Part shown: in pieces, positions 1 to 8,241 of the stretch
Layout: each line of letters opens with the position of its first letter
How positions within the stretch are numbered: the first letter of the stretch is position 1
NCBI GenBank assembly: GCA_030147855.1
Contig: JASBUO010000006.1
Location: 1-64,000, forward strand
Origin: Gammaproteobacteria bacterium
Lineage (GTDB): Bacteria; Pseudomonadota; Gammaproteobacteria; Legionellales; Legionellaceae
DNA: 64,000 bases
Direction of reading: 5' to 3'
The notes under the pieces: generated by a model
The model's input: only the letters and a program-made list of their open reading frames with translations
What the model was told of the DNA's origin: nothing
The model's database searches: none
Made by a program: the position numbers and the translations under genes

Positions 1-70
1 CAAAAGTGGCATGAATGCATCTCCCGAAGGTGTTGCGAGCTACTTGGCTGAGCACAGCGACGAACTATAA
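1..70 (+). CDS. C-terminal end of a truncated coding region
   Basis: Reading from base 2, an open frame of 22 codons runs to a TAA at 68-70. The encoded tail is MNASPEGVASYLAEHSDEL preceded by KSG. Its composition looks like a real protein C-terminus, but it is too short to assign to a family. It converges on the minus-strand rnt gene. It could also be a chance open frame, since only 70 bases are available. Confidence 0.4.
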   Translation, partial: KSGMNASPEGVASYLAEHSDEL

Positions 71-108
71 TTTTTTTCGTTGAATGAACTGAAGGAGGGC
101 TAGGGCTG

Positions 109-207
109 TTAGGGCTTTATTTTAACGTTTTTCAATGCCTATCGGACGCTTCGAGATAAAGCACTTGTGCACGTAGGCCCACGAAAAATGTTAAAATAAA
201 GCCCTAA
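109..207. repeat. 18-bp perfect inverted repeat around a 63-bp spacer
   Basis: The arm TTAGGGCTTTATTTTAAC at 109-126 is repeated as its exact reverse complement at 190-207. After one mismatch the pairing continues for about six more base pairs (TTTTTC). The element lies just downstream of rnt and of the plus-strand coding end, so it could serve as a bidirectional terminator. It could also be a small non-autonomous inverted-repeat element. No clear target-site duplication is visible at its edges. Confidence 0.6.
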
Positions 208-212
208 TAGTC

Positions 213-806
213 TCAATCAGATCCCGGCATTCGCCAGGTGTTTAGCATTTTACAAAACAAATCGGCAGTCTTTTCTGCATCATAAATTGCTGAGTGCGCT
301 TCATTGGCATCGAATGGGATATCTGCTGCATGCATTGCCTTTGCAAGTACGGTCTGTCCGTAGTGCACACCTGCTAGTGTTGCCGTATCAAAACAGGTAA
401 AGCGATGAAAAGGAGATTTAATACCCGCGCGACTTGCAGCCTCATTCACAAACGATAAATCAAACCATGCATTATGCCCAACAAGTACAGCACGCTGGCA
501 CTTATTATCCCGCAGCGCCTGCCAAATAGGGTCAAATAGGCGTGTCAATGCATCACGCTCACTTAAAGCAAGCCGCAAGGGTTGAAAAGGATCTATTCCA
601 TTAAAGGCTAATGATTTTTCATCTAAAAGTGCACCTTCAAATGGCATGATATGTTCAAACAATGAAGCACCGCTTACCCACTTCCCTTTTTTATTCAACT
701 CTAAAAGCACAATACACATCTCAAGAAGAGCATGCTGCTTTGCATCAAGTCCCGCTGTTTCAACATCAACCACCACAGGCATAAAACCACGAAACCTTTT
801 ATTCAT
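213..806 (-). CDS. rnt: Ribonuclease T (DEDD 3'-5' exoribonuclease)
   Basis: RNase T trims 3' ends of tRNA and other stable RNAs. All three exonuclease motifs of the DEDD family are present: VVDVETAG (D14, E16), HNAWFDLSF near residue 110, and HSAIYDAEKTADLF (H171, D176). The length of 197 aa matches the family. I place the start at the ATG at 806: an upstream in-frame TTG at 818 is possible, but GGAA lies 7 nt before the ATG, and this ATG overlaps the pyrC TGA stop as ATGA, suggesting coupled translation. It is the last gene of a three-gene minus-strand run with pyrC and a secreted hypothetical protein. Confidence 0.93.
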   Translation of the reverse strand: MNKRFRGFMPVVVDVETAGLDAKQHALLEMCIVLLELNKKGKWVSGASLFEHIMPFEGALLDEKSLAFNGIDPFQPLRLALSERDALTRLFDPIWQALRDNKCQRAVLVGHNAWFDLSFVNEAASRAGIKSPFHRFTCFDTATLAGVHYGQTVLAKAMHAADIPFDANEAHSAIYDAEKTADLFCKMLNTWRMPGSD

Positions 807-1828
807 CGAACTTTCCAAGAAAATCTCCCACCAGCATGTACGGGTACCACATCAGCCACTCCAAAATTAAACTGCTCCGGTACCACTATTGGCTCACGCA
901 CCAGCTCAATATGCTCTGAAGACACAGAAAGCCCATAAAAATTCGCACCAAAGTGCCCTAAAAATGCATCAATCTTATCTAATGCACTCATTGCCTCAAA
1001 AGCTTCGGCATACATTGAAAGTGCAAATGGCGCAGAGTAAATACCAGCGCATCCTGATGCGCATTCTTTTTGTTCTTTGCCATGTGGTGCACTATCTGTG
1101 CCTGCAAAAAACTTAGGGTTACCACTGGTTGCAGCCATTTGTAATGCCTGTTGGTCACGTTCACGCTTTAAAATTGGCAAACAATAATAATGAGGTCGTA
1201 TACCACCTGTTAATAACTGATTCCGATTATATAATAAGTGATGTGGCGTAATCGTTGCAGCAAGCCTTTCAGATGCCGATAAAACGCACTCAACAGCTGC
1301 TCTCGTTGAAATATGTTCAAGTACAATGCGAAGCTTCGGGAAGTCATGCATGATGTGTTTTAAGTGTGTTTCAATGAATAGTTTTTCGCGATCAAAGATA
1401 TCTCCTGCAATCTCTTCTCCATGAATTTGCAAAACAAATTGTTGCTCTTGCATCACATCAAAAATTGGATAAAGTGCACGAATTGAGCGTGCTCCTTCTG
1501 CTGAATTTGTTGTAACCCCTGCAGGATAAAGCTTACCCCCTAAAATATGTGCTTGCTCTTTTGCTAAAACAAATACCTCCGGTGATACTGATTCATTCAA
1601 ATAAAACGTAAAATAAGGCTTAAAACTCGGGTATGCCTGTACAGCATTGATTACACGCTCTCGATATGCCTGCAATAACGCAGGTGATGTTAAGGGCGGC
1701 TTCAAGTTTGGCATTACCAACGCACGTCCAAAATACTGCGCTGTTGCAGGCGCAGTATGTTCTAGCATCACACCATCTCTAAAGTGAACATGCCAATCAT
1801 CAGGTTTTGTAATAGAAAAGCTTTGCAT
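803..1828 (-). CDS. pyrC: Dihydroorotase (PyrC, type II)
   Basis: Catalyses reversible cyclisation of N-carbamoyl-aspartate to dihydroorotate in pyrimidine synthesis. The 341-aa length fits the E. coli-type PyrC class. Zinc ligands are visible: H13 and H15 in DDWHVHFRDG, the lysine carboxylated in the family (K99 in GGKLYPAGVTTNS), H136 (LQIHGE), H172 (VLEHIST) and D245 (FAGTDSAPHG). An AGAGGAT ribosome site precedes the ATG at 1828. It overlaps rnt by 4 nt downstream and follows a secreted hypothetical protein by 19 nt. Confidence 0.96.
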   Translation of the reverse strand: MQSFSITKPDDWHVHFRDGVMLEHTAPATAQYFGRALVMPNLKPPLTSPALLQAYRERVINAVQAYPSFKPYFTFYLNESVSPEVFVLAKEQAHILGGKLYPAGVTTNSAEGARSIRALYPIFDVMQEQQFVLQIHGEEIAGDIFDREKLFIETHLKHIMHDFPKLRIVLEHISTRAAVECVLSASERLAATITPHHLLYNRNQLLTGGIRPHYYCLPILKRERDQQALQMAATSGNPKFFAGTDSAPHGKEQKECASGCAGIYSAPFALSMYAEAFEAMSALDKIDAFLGHFGANFYGLSVSSEHIELVREPIVVPEQFNFGVADVVPVHAGGRFSWKVR

Positions 1829-1847
1829 GACATCCTCTAAACATCAA

Positions 1848-2537
1848 CTAACCACTTAAAAAATCACGTGAACTCATTTGGTAACGATTCATTAAATCAT
1901 CATGAAGTACTACCGCCTTATTATCCACGGTCTTTAATACCATTTTTTGTTTCAAAATACCCGTTTTAAAGTGCCATCCTTTTGGCAGGCGTAGTTTTGA
2001 GCCAAGCTTTGATAAACTACGTTCGGTTTGTTTGGCCTTATCCACACTATAAGACTGCATGACATAAATACGACCTTTAGGATCTACCAACTCATATACA
2101 GGTTTTCCTGCTTCATACGTAAAGGTGTTTTTTAATTTTATCTCATGACGACGATAAGGTTTTGAACCATTAAATATATCCGATATTCCAATATGCACAT
2201 AAGCAACTTTTTTAGTTTTAAGACGCTTAAACTTTTTTTCCTCCACTTGAATCAGTGGTGTCGTTTGTATCTTATCCATCGTCCAATAACGTGGCCCCTG
2301 TAAAATAGCCTTCGAAGCCCCTGTTGCAGATTTCGCATCTTTGGTCGTTAAATGATTCCAAAAAGCTTTAGGGCAATTATTTACACCTTCGGTTGTATAT
2401 ACAGCACATCTAAGCCACCCATCAGAAACAATAATCTCACAGTAGCGCGTCCCTCGTACATTATCTCGCATACTGGCATACAATACTGCCGGTAATAAAC
2501 AAAGCAAACACCCTATCAACTGTCTTCCTATATGCAT
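1848..2537 (-). CDS. Secreted hypothetical protein
   Basis: A 229-aa protein with an N-terminal signal peptide (hydrophobic stretch about residues 5-20, likely cleaved after YAS). The mature part is basic, with two cysteine-containing stretches near its start (RYCEIIV, LRCAVY) and a GPRYWTMDKI segment. I recognise the general pattern from proteobacterial periplasmic proteins of unknown function but cannot name a family. It is the first gene of the run ending in pyrC and rnt; the spacing implies co-transcription but no shared function is evident. Confidence 0.75.
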   Translation of the reverse strand: MHIGRQLIGCLLCLLPAVLYASMRDNVRGTRYCEIIVSDGWLRCAVYTTEGVNNCPKAFWNHLTTKDAKSATGASKAILQGPRYWTMDKIQTTPLIQVEEKKFKRLKTKKVAYVHIGISDIFNGSKPYRRHEIKLKNTFTYEAGKPVYELVDPKGRIYVMQSYSVDKAKQTERSLSKLGSKLRLPKGWHFKTGILKQKMVLKTVDNKAVVLHDDLMNRYQMSSRDFLSG

Positions 2538-2636
2538 TACTATCCGCCCGAGTTTAATTTGTTCTCTTTAGAGATAAACAATTTTCTAGCTTAACGCAAT
2601 AAATATTAAAACTCGACTTTGATAAAAAACACCAAC

Positions 2637-2732
2637 CTACTTATGGGTCCCGTGGCCAAACCCTGTCTCTTCATCGTTCATATGAGTATCTTCAAAATGA
2701 AAACCATGCCCGCAGAATAAACGTGCTCGACT
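2637..2732 (-). pseudogene. Possible C-terminal coding remnant, His/Glu-rich
   Basis: In the 346-bp gap between the secreted protein and ihfB, a minus-strand frame of 31 codons ends at TAG (2637-2639). It reads like a natural acidic, histidine-rich tail (FCGHGFHFEDTHMNDEE followed by TGFGHGTHK). An in-frame TGA lies just upstream, and no start or ribosome site is seen. It may be the decayed end of a gene, or chance. Confidence 0.25.
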
Positions 2733-2777
2733 TCAGCAAATATGCGTACTAAATTGTGAATGATTGCCCGTCTACAC

Positions 2778-2803
2778 GGACAGGGTTTTTGTCATGTACA
2801 GAG
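2778..2803 (+). repeat. Copy A of the GACAGG/GTCATG intergenic repeat
   Basis: The segment GGACAGGGTTTTTGTCATG followed by TACAGAG matches copies at 18577-18604 (plus) and 50537-50562 (minus). In the best copies the unit is a small hairpin, CATGAC with loop AGGTTTT and GTCATG. Here the left arm is degenerate. It lies just upstream of the ihfB promoter. Confidence 0.55.
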
Positions 2804-2809
2804 ATTAAA

Positions 2810-2837
2810 TTGAATAAATTCTTTTCAAGTCTATACT
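2810..2837 (+). promoter_or_regulatory. Predicted sigma-70 promoter of ihfB
   Basis: TTGAAT at 2810-2815 and TATACT at 2832-2837 are separated by 16 bp, matching the -35/-10 consensus well. The predicted transcript would start about 40 nt before the ihfB ATG. Confidence 0.55.
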
Positions 2838-2883
2838 TATCACGTAAGATAAAAAGAATATGATTCAATCGGTCGAGGTAGGT

Positions 2884-3195
2884 ATGATTAAATCCAGGCT
2901 TATCGCAAACCTTGCCGCAGACATGACGCACTTGCCAGAAAAACGCATCATGGAAGGCGTAAATTTAATCTTAAAGAAAATGAGTGACACCCTCATAGAG
3001 GGAGAGCGTATCGAAATTAGAGGGTTTGGAAGCTTTTCCCTCAGGTACAGATCACCGCGCAACGCCCACAATCCCAAAACAGGTGAAAAAGTTGTGACTG
3101 AAGGAAAGTACACGCCACACTTCAAACCAGGTAAAGAGTTGCGTGCACGAGTTATCGCCTCATGTCAGACCCACCCTATTCAAGAAGACGAGTAA
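2884..3195 (+). CDS. ihfB: Integration host factor subunit beta
   Basis: Small DNA-bending protein of the HU/IHF family, normally pairing with IHF-alpha. The core [17 protein letters not shown], the beta-ribbon tip [15 protein letters not shown] and the final HFKPGKELR are the IHF-beta signature. I start at the ATG at 2884, since GAGGTAGG sits just upstream; an in-frame ATG at 2860 would add eight residues not seen in the family. This gives 103 aa against the usual 94-100. It stands alone, without the rpsA gene that commonly precedes it, and converges on dcd with an 11-bp gap. No ihfA is present in the window. Confidence 0.93.
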   Translation: MIKSRLIANLAADMTHLPEKRIMEGVNLILKKMSDTLIEGERIEIRGFGSFSLRYRSPRNAHNPKTGEKVVTEGKYTPHFKPGKELRARVIASCQTHPIQEDE

Positions 3196-3206
3196 GTCTA
3201 ATTTAG

Positions 3207-3773
3207 TTAAGTGCGCGGTAATGTAACACCCGTTTGTTTCTGATATTTACCAGCCCTATCTTTATAAGAAACGGCGCATACATCATCTGCCTCTAAAAAC
3301 ACCATTTGCGCAACCCCCTCATTCGCATAAATTTTTGCAGGAAGTGGTGTTGTATTTGAAAACTCTAAGGTCACATGTCCTTCCCATTCGGGCTCAAGTG
3401 GCGTCACATTTACAATAATACCACAACGTGCATAGGTTGACTTACCTAGGCAAATGGTCAAAATTTCTCGTGGAATACGAAAATACTCAACTGTTCGTGC
3501 CAACGCAAATGAGTTAGGTGGAATAATGCAAACATCCGATGTTACATCAACAAAACTGCTTTCATCAAACGCTTTGGGATCAACAATTGCTGAGTTAATA
3601 TTTGTAAACACCTTAAACTCATTAGCACACCGAACATCATAGCCATAGCTAGATACACCGTATGAAATCATGCGGCCCTGTTCATTTTCACGCACTTGCC
3701 CTCGCTCAAACGGTGAGATCATACCGTGCTCAAGCGCCATTTTTTCAATCCACCGATCAGATTTAATCGCCAT
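3207..3773 (-). CDS. dcd: dCTP deaminase
   Basis: Deaminates dCTP to dUTP for thymidylate synthesis. The conserved core is obvious: [20 protein letters not shown] carries the catalytic Ser/Arg region, [16 protein letters not shown] the catalytic Glu, and EGVAQMVF the trimer nucleotide loop. The start is set at the ATG at 3773 (188 aa, the usual length) because GAGG lies 8 nt upstream; an in-frame GTG at 3782 is the alternative. It is a single gene between the valine-degradation operon and convergent ihfB. Confidence 0.96.
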   Translation of the reverse strand: MAIKSDRWIEKMALEHGMISPFERGQVRENEQGRMISYGVSSYGYDVRCANEFKVFTNINSAIVDPKAFDESSFVDVTSDVCIIPPNSFALARTVEYFRIPREILTICLGKSTYARCGIIVNVTPLEPEWEGHVTLEFSNTTPLPAKIYANEGVAQMVFLEADDVCAVSYKDRAGKYQKQTGVTLPRT

Positions 3774-3831
3774 TACCGACACCTCAAGTCAAACGGGTCT
3801 CATATTACCACAGTCAACGCAGAATAAAACA

Positions 3832-4887
3832 TCACCATAGAGGAGATACATCTGTGGGGGTATCAAAGTAACGCGCTACTTCCTCTTTTGATACTGCTTC
3901 CCAAGATAGGGGTTTCCACTTAGGGGATTTATCTTTATCAACGAGTCGCGCTCGAACGCCTTCATAAAAATCATGTCCCTTCAAAAAATGATAGGCAAGC
4001 TTGTAATCCATCTCTAAGCAACCTGCTAAGCTTAACCCTCTTGCACGCCTTAATTGCTCAAGCGTTACATGAAGACTTAAAGGAGAAAGCCCGAGCAACT
4101 CACTTTCTACCTCTCTCGCCCACTGACTGGTATTTACTCTCAGTGCACTAAATATTTCACCTAGCGTTTGTTTGTCGGCAAAAATTCTTGCAACAGCCTC
4201 GCATTCTGCAGCCAAACTTCCTTCTGGCATAGCCTCTTGATACTGATTAACGCAAGCAGATACTTTCAAATCAGCATTTGTTGATAAGTCAGCTGCATAT
4301 AAATCTTCAAGGATAGCGGAGAAAGCATGGCTTGGCACCGTATACTTCACAAAACCCAATGCTTTTGAATCAGCTGCATTCACGCGTCTTCCAGTTAAGC
4401 CTAAATAAATACCAAGCCCGCCAGAACATGCTGAAAGCAGGTGACTTGCACCAATATCAGGAAAAAAACCAATACTTGTTTCAGGCATGGTGAATTGGAA
4501 ATGTTCACTTGCAACTGTGTGTGAGCCATGCAAAGTTATACCAACCCCCCCTCCAATCGTTAAACCATCCATTAAAGCAATATAGGGTTTACCCAAGGTA
4601 GCTGTTAAGTAATTTAAACGGTACTCGTGCTGAAATAACATTTGTGCCACAGATGGATTTTCTTGTCCTTCATCATAAATCCAACGTACATCACCCCCAG
4701 CACAAAATACGCGTCCGGGTACTGCTTGAATCACAACTGCATGAACTGAATCATCTTGTTTCCATGTTTCAAGCTGCGCAAGTAATGCCTTGAACATTGA
4801 AAAATTTAAAGCATTCAATGCACAAGGCCGATTTAATACAATCATCCCAATATGGTTTTCAACAGAAAATAAAACCTCATCTGTCAT
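3832..4887 (-). CDS. 3-hydroxyisobutyryl-CoA hydrolase (crotonase family)
   Basis: Likely hydrolyses 3-hydroxyisobutyryl-CoA in valine breakdown. It has the crotonase fold with the oxyanion-hole segment DGLTIGGGVGI and the family extension TSIGFFPDIGASHLLS. The length of about 350 aa, against about 260 for hydratases, and the C-terminal half with PKWKPLSWEAV are typical of the HIBYL-CoA hydrolase group. ATG at 4887 is preferred over GTG at 4893 because GGAG is 7 nt upstream of the ATG. It is the third gene of the operon acyl-CoA dehydrogenase, enoyl-CoA hydratase, hydrolase, which supports the substrate call. Confidence 0.88.
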   Translation of the reverse strand: MTDEVLFSVENHIGMIVLNRPCALNALNFSMFKALLAQLETWKQDDSVHAVVIQAVPGRVFCAGGDVRWIYDEGQENPSVAQMLFQHEYRLNYLTATLGKPYIALMDGLTIGGGVGITLHGSHTVASEHFQFTMPETSIGFFPDIGASHLLSACSGGLGIYLGLTGRRVNAADSKALGFVKYTVPSHAFSAILEDLYAADLSTNADLKVSACVNQYQEAMPEGSLAAECEAVARIFADKQTLGEIFSALRVNTSQWAREVESELLGLSPLSLHVTLEQLRRARGLSLAGCLEMDYKLAYHFLKGHDFYEGVRARLVDKDKSPKWKPLSWEAVSKEEVARYFDTPTDVSPLW

Positions 4888-4889
4888 TA

Positions 4890-5666
4890 TCACTCTCCTT
4901 TAAAAACAGCCGTACGTTTTTCAAGAAAAGCTGAAACACCTTCGTCTTTATCATGGGTTGCACACACCTTAGCAAACTGTAATGCTTCAAATTCAAAGGC
5001 CTCTGATAATGCTAAGTCATACCCCGTATTAATCGCTTCCATGATTCCTTTAATAGCCAAAGGCGCTAACGCTAAAATCTCCTTTAACATCGCATGTGCT
5101 CTATCGAGTAAACCTTCTTCAGAAACGACCTCACTCACAAGCCCAAACGCTTCAGCTGTAGCTGCATCTATAGTACGTCCCGTTATACATAAATCTAAAG
5201 CTCGTCCTTTCCCAATTAGCCGCGCAAGCCGCTGTGTACCACCGTAACCAGGTAATACGCCTAACTTTACCTCAGGTAAACCAAACTGAGCACATACCGA
5301 TGCAATACGCAATGTGGCAGCCATGGCTAATTCGCACCCTCCTCCAAACGTATAACCATTAATCACCGCTAAGGAAGGTTTTCCCATCGTCTCAAGTGCA
5401 CGAAAAATCGTTTGTCCCTTTTTTGCAAATGCATGGCCTGTTTCTACACTACATTCTGCCAGCCGCCTAATGTCAGCACCCGCACAAAAAGCTTTACCTG
5501 CTCCTGTAATCAGTAAAGCCTTTACATCAGGGTTTGTTTTTGCATCTACAAATAAATGGTATAACTGCTCTAATACCTCGTCATTCAATGCATTTAATTT
5601 TTCTGGACGATTCAACGTGATAATTAACACACCTGCATCTATTTGATGAACGACTACATCTGACAT
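4890..5666 (-). CDS. Enoyl-CoA hydratase
   Basis: Crotonase-fold hydratase of 258 aa, most likely acting on methacrylyl-CoA between the neighbouring dehydrogenase and hydrolase. Both catalytic glutamates of the family are present: E112 in GGGCELAMA and E132 in GLPEVKLGVLPGYGGTQRL. The CAGADIRRL motif lies near residue 61. AAGGAG precedes the ATG. The next gene starts 2 nt after its stop and the previous one ends 12 nt before it, so the three are co-transcribed. Substrate specificity rests on context; a general short-chain hydratase is possible. Confidence 0.9.
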   Translation of the reverse strand: MSDVVVHQIDAGVLIITLNRPEKLNALNDEVLEQLYHLFVDAKTNPDVKALLITGAGKAFCAGADIRRLAECSVETGHAFAKKGQTIFRALETMGKPSLAVINGYTFGGGCELAMAATLRIASVCAQFGLPEVKLGVLPGYGGTQRLARLIGKGRALDLCITGRTIDAATAEAFGLVSEVVSEEGLLDRAHAMLKEILALAPLAIKGIMEAINTGYDLALSEAFEFEALQFAKVCATHDKDEGVSAFLEKRTAVFKGE

Positions 5667-5678
5667 ACAGCAATCTCC

Positions 5679-6833
5679 TTATTCAATTATAAATGCTTCA
5701 TCTAATGCCGACTTTGAAATAATTTCTCGCATAATTTCATTTGTGCCTTCAACCACTTGGTGAAGCCGTAAATCTCTAAAAAGACGTTCCACTGAGTAGT
5801 CTTTTAAACACCCGTACCCACCATGCAATTGTAATGCTTGATTGCTAATCTTAAACGCTGCATCACTTGCAAAATGCTTTGCCATTGCGGCATACATCGG
5901 AGCATTTGGTAAATCCAAATCAAGCGCATGTGCCGCACGATAAACCATTAATCGTGCGGCATTGAATAAGGTTAACATATCCGAAAATTGGAAGCGTAAC
6001 GCTTGAAATGCCGTTAAGCTTTTATCAAATTGGCGACGCTCAAGCATATATGTTTTTGTTTGTTGGATACATGCCAAAGCCCCTCCTAAAGAACACGCTC
6101 CAATATTTGCGCGTCCTCCATTTAAAGCATTCAATGCTATTTTAAAACCTTGTCCCTCTTCCCCCACAAGATGACTCACAGGAACACGACAGTCTTCAAA
6201 AAAAAGCATCGCCGTTGGTTGGCTATGCCAACCTAGTTTTTTCTCTTGACTCCCAAACGTTAATCCTGGGGTATCTTTTTCTATTAAAATACAACTAATA
6301 CCATGATGAGTGTTATCTCCTGTTCTTACCATACAAAAGTAAACATCACTCACACCACCACCAGAAATAAACGCCTTAGAGCCGTTGATAATATATTCAG
6401 CTCCCTCTTTTCGAGCACGCGTTTTTAATGCAGCAGCATCACTACCCGACTCAGGCTCAGTCAAACAGTAACTACCTAGTACCTCCATTTGCGTCAACCG
6501 CCTACCCCAGTTTTCTCGAAGTGTCGGAGATGCATACTTATCTAAAATAGATGTCACCATATTGTGAATTGATAAATAAGCGCTTGTACTTACACAGCCC
6601 GCGGCCAACTGTTCAAGAACAAGAACTGCATCTAGACGTTTAAGTCCAGAACCTCCAATATCCTCACGAGCAACCATACCTGCCATACCAAGCCTTGCAG
6701 CTTCTCGCAAAATATCTGTCGGAAAATGTTCCGTTTCATCCCAGTGCGCAGCATTTGGTGCAAGTGTCTTTTGTGCAAACTCTTTTGCCATGCCCTGTAA
6801 CAACAATTGTTCTTGATTGAGTTGAAAATCCAT
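5679..6833 (-). CDS. Acyl-CoA dehydrogenase, probably isobutyryl-CoA dehydrogenase
   Basis: FAD-dependent acyl-CoA dehydrogenase of 384 aa. Visible are the signature YCLTEPESGSDAAALKT, the FAD-binding QLHGGYGCLKDY and the catalytic base E362 in HQVVEGTNEIMREII. Gene order (dehydrogenase, hydratase, hydroxyisobutyryl-CoA hydrolase) points to isobutyryl-CoA oxidation in valine catabolism. The later enzymes mmsA and mmsB are not in the window. It is separated from the upstream porin by a strong terminator, so the operon needs its own promoter, which I do not see clearly. Confidence 0.9.
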   Translation of the reverse strand: MDFQLNQEQLLLQGMAKEFAQKTLAPNAAHWDETEHFPTDILREAARLGMAGMVAREDIGGSGLKRLDAVLVLEQLAAGCVSTSAYLSIHNMVTSILDKYASPTLRENWGRRLTQMEVLGSYCLTEPESGSDAAALKTRARKEGAEYIINGSKAFISGGGVSDVYFCMVRTGDNTHHGISCILIEKDTPGLTFGSQEKKLGWHSQPTAMLFFEDCRVPVSHLVGEEGQGFKIALNALNGGRANIGACSLGGALACIQQTKTYMLERRQFDKSLTAFQALRFQFSDMLTLFNAARLMVYRAAHALDLDLPNAPMYAAMAKHFASDAAFKISNQALQLHGGYGCLKDYSVERLFRDLRLHQVVEGTNEIMREIISKSALDEAFIIE

Positions 6834-6856
6834 TATTCTTCTCTAATTTTGAAACA

Positions 6857-6890
6857 AAAAAAAGGCCGTCGTTATCGACGGCCTTTTCTA
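6857..6890 (-). terminator. Rho-independent terminator after the porin gene
   Basis: The stem AAAGGCCGTCG / CGACGGCCTTT with a TTAT loop is followed on the minus strand by a run of T residues (seven A on the plus strand at 6857-6863). It also ends in TTTT on the plus strand. It begins about 20 nt beyond the porin stop codon and isolates the porin from the acyl-CoA dehydrogenase gene. Confidence 0.85.
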
Positions 6891-6911
6891 TATAGGTCGG
6901 TAGTTTTGCTA

Positions 6912-7910
6912 TCAAGCAACGTTACCTAACCATTTCAGGCCAAAGTAAAGACCTTGAACACCGAAGTCACCTTCTTGTGCAGCTGTAACTGGTCCAACAC
7001 CAAGTACAGATTGTGTAACGTTCCAGTAGTTAACCCACATCCAACCTACATCAAGGGTTAAATCACCTTGCGCTACAGCATAGTCATATTTAAGACCAAG
7101 CTTCGCTTCAAGTTCAGGCGAAATAGTTGCTTTAGAAGCACTTTGCGTCAACTGTGAACCTTGGTTATCGGTATAAGAGTTGCTTACTTTGCTGCTTCCT
7201 GCAAGCAGAGCCATCGCTCCATTTGCATACACACCTAAACCATTACCCCACTCATAATCCATATCCGCGCCAATGCGAGGACCAAAACCATTATAGGTTG
7301 GTTTTCTTTGGAAAGAAGCGGTGTATGTTCCGCTAAGAGGTGCTGGAAGGATACTGCTTGTCAAAGAACCTACAATGGTTGCATCAAGCGTAGTTGTGTT
7401 TGCGATTCGAGCATACTGAACACCGCCATGGAATCGAATATTTTTCTTCTCACCAAAGTCAACGTGTTGCCCAAACTCTAAGTTAACAGCGTCCCATTTA
7501 GGATCTGTGTTAACAGTACCATTTGTTGCAGCTGAAACTGCAACCAGCGCTCCAAGACCACCAGCATTTGTTACACTGTAACTTTTGTTTGCTGATCTGC
7601 TGAAGTGATACCAGTTAAGGTTTGCATCGCTACCGGTTTCGAAGTGGTAAGAGCCTTCAATCATGAAGCCCCATCCCCAATTTTTGTTGTAATCAACATA
7701 ACGATTGTTATCGTTAACTGCTGCGTAGCTGTACCCACCGCCAGAATAAACTGGTTGCAAATACAGAGCTCGGCCACCTACATCCCAGGCGGTACTTTCG
7801 CAAGGCACTGTTACATTTACAGCACTACAAACAGGCCCCATTGTTCCAGCGAATACAGCACTGCTGCTAAGAGCAAGAACTGCTGCTGCTGTTTTTTTCA
7901 ATTTTAACAT
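6912..7910 (-). CDS. Legionella-type major outer-membrane protein (Lpg1974-like porin)
   Basis: Predicted outer-membrane beta-barrel of 332 aa. The signal peptide (KKTAAAVLALSSSAVFA) is followed by AGTMGPVC and the segment WDVGGRALYLQPVYSG, typical of the Legionella MOMP family. The rest alternates aromatic and polar residues as in barrel strands, and two cysteines sit close to the mature N-terminus. ATG at 7910 is chosen: GGAG lies 6 nt upstream, whereas the in-frame GTG at 7922 lacks such a site. It has a consensus promoter (8014-8042), a leader of roughly 97 nt and a strong terminator, consistent with high expression as a single gene. Confidence 0.88.
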   Translation of the reverse strand: MLKLKKTAAAVLALSSSAVFAGTMGPVCSAVNVTVPCESTAWDVGGRALYLQPVYSGGGYSYAAVNDNNRYVDYNKNWGWGFMIEGSYHFETGSDANLNWYHFSRSANKSYSVTNAGGLGALVAVSAATNGTVNTDPKWDAVNLEFGQHVDFGEKKNIRFHGGVQYARIANTTTLDATIVGSLTSSILPAPLSGTYTASFQRKPTYNGFGPRIGADMDYEWGNGLGVYANGAMALLAGSSKVSNSYTDNQGSQLTQSASKATISPELEAKLGLKYDYAVAQGDLTLDVGWMWVNYWNVTQSVLGVGPVTAAQEGDFGVQGLYFGLKWLGNVA

Positions 7911-8013
7911 GCGCTTCTCCACTTTTTTATTATAAGCTTCCGTTTATTAAGCCACAACGTTGTATCAACTTCGGTACGCGATCATCGCTCATTCGAAAAC
8001 GTACACTAGAACG

Positions 8014-8042
8014 ATTATCAATCCTCTTTTACCTCTTGTCAA
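8014..8042 (-). promoter_or_regulatory. Consensus sigma-70 promoter of the porin gene
   Basis: On the minus strand TTGACA (8042-8037) and GATAAT (8019-8014) are separated by exactly 17 bp. This is one of the best promoter matches in the window. The start point would fall near 8007, leaving a leader of about 97 nt. The rest of the 7911-8241 gap holds no gene I can support; on the plus strand a TATACT at 8206-8211 is a -10 candidate for the next gene. Confidence 0.75.
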
Positions 8043-8241
8043 CAACAGCGCCAAAAATCCATCATCGCATGCTGAACATAACATTAAAGTCATGTTCAAC
8101 AATCCGTCTTAAAGGAGCTAAACACCTAGCAAAACAGATTACCAGAGGATTATTAAGATCAAAAAACACTTTGTCAAGTACTTCTTTTCTTTATTGTTTT
8201 TCCTCTATACTGTACTGAAATCATACTTTTAGGAATAACAC

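Noticed and set aside
2749..2931. 60-codon minus-strand open frame overlapping the ihfB start
   Set aside because: It crosses the ihfB promoter, ribosome site and start in antisense, and has no ribosome site of its own.
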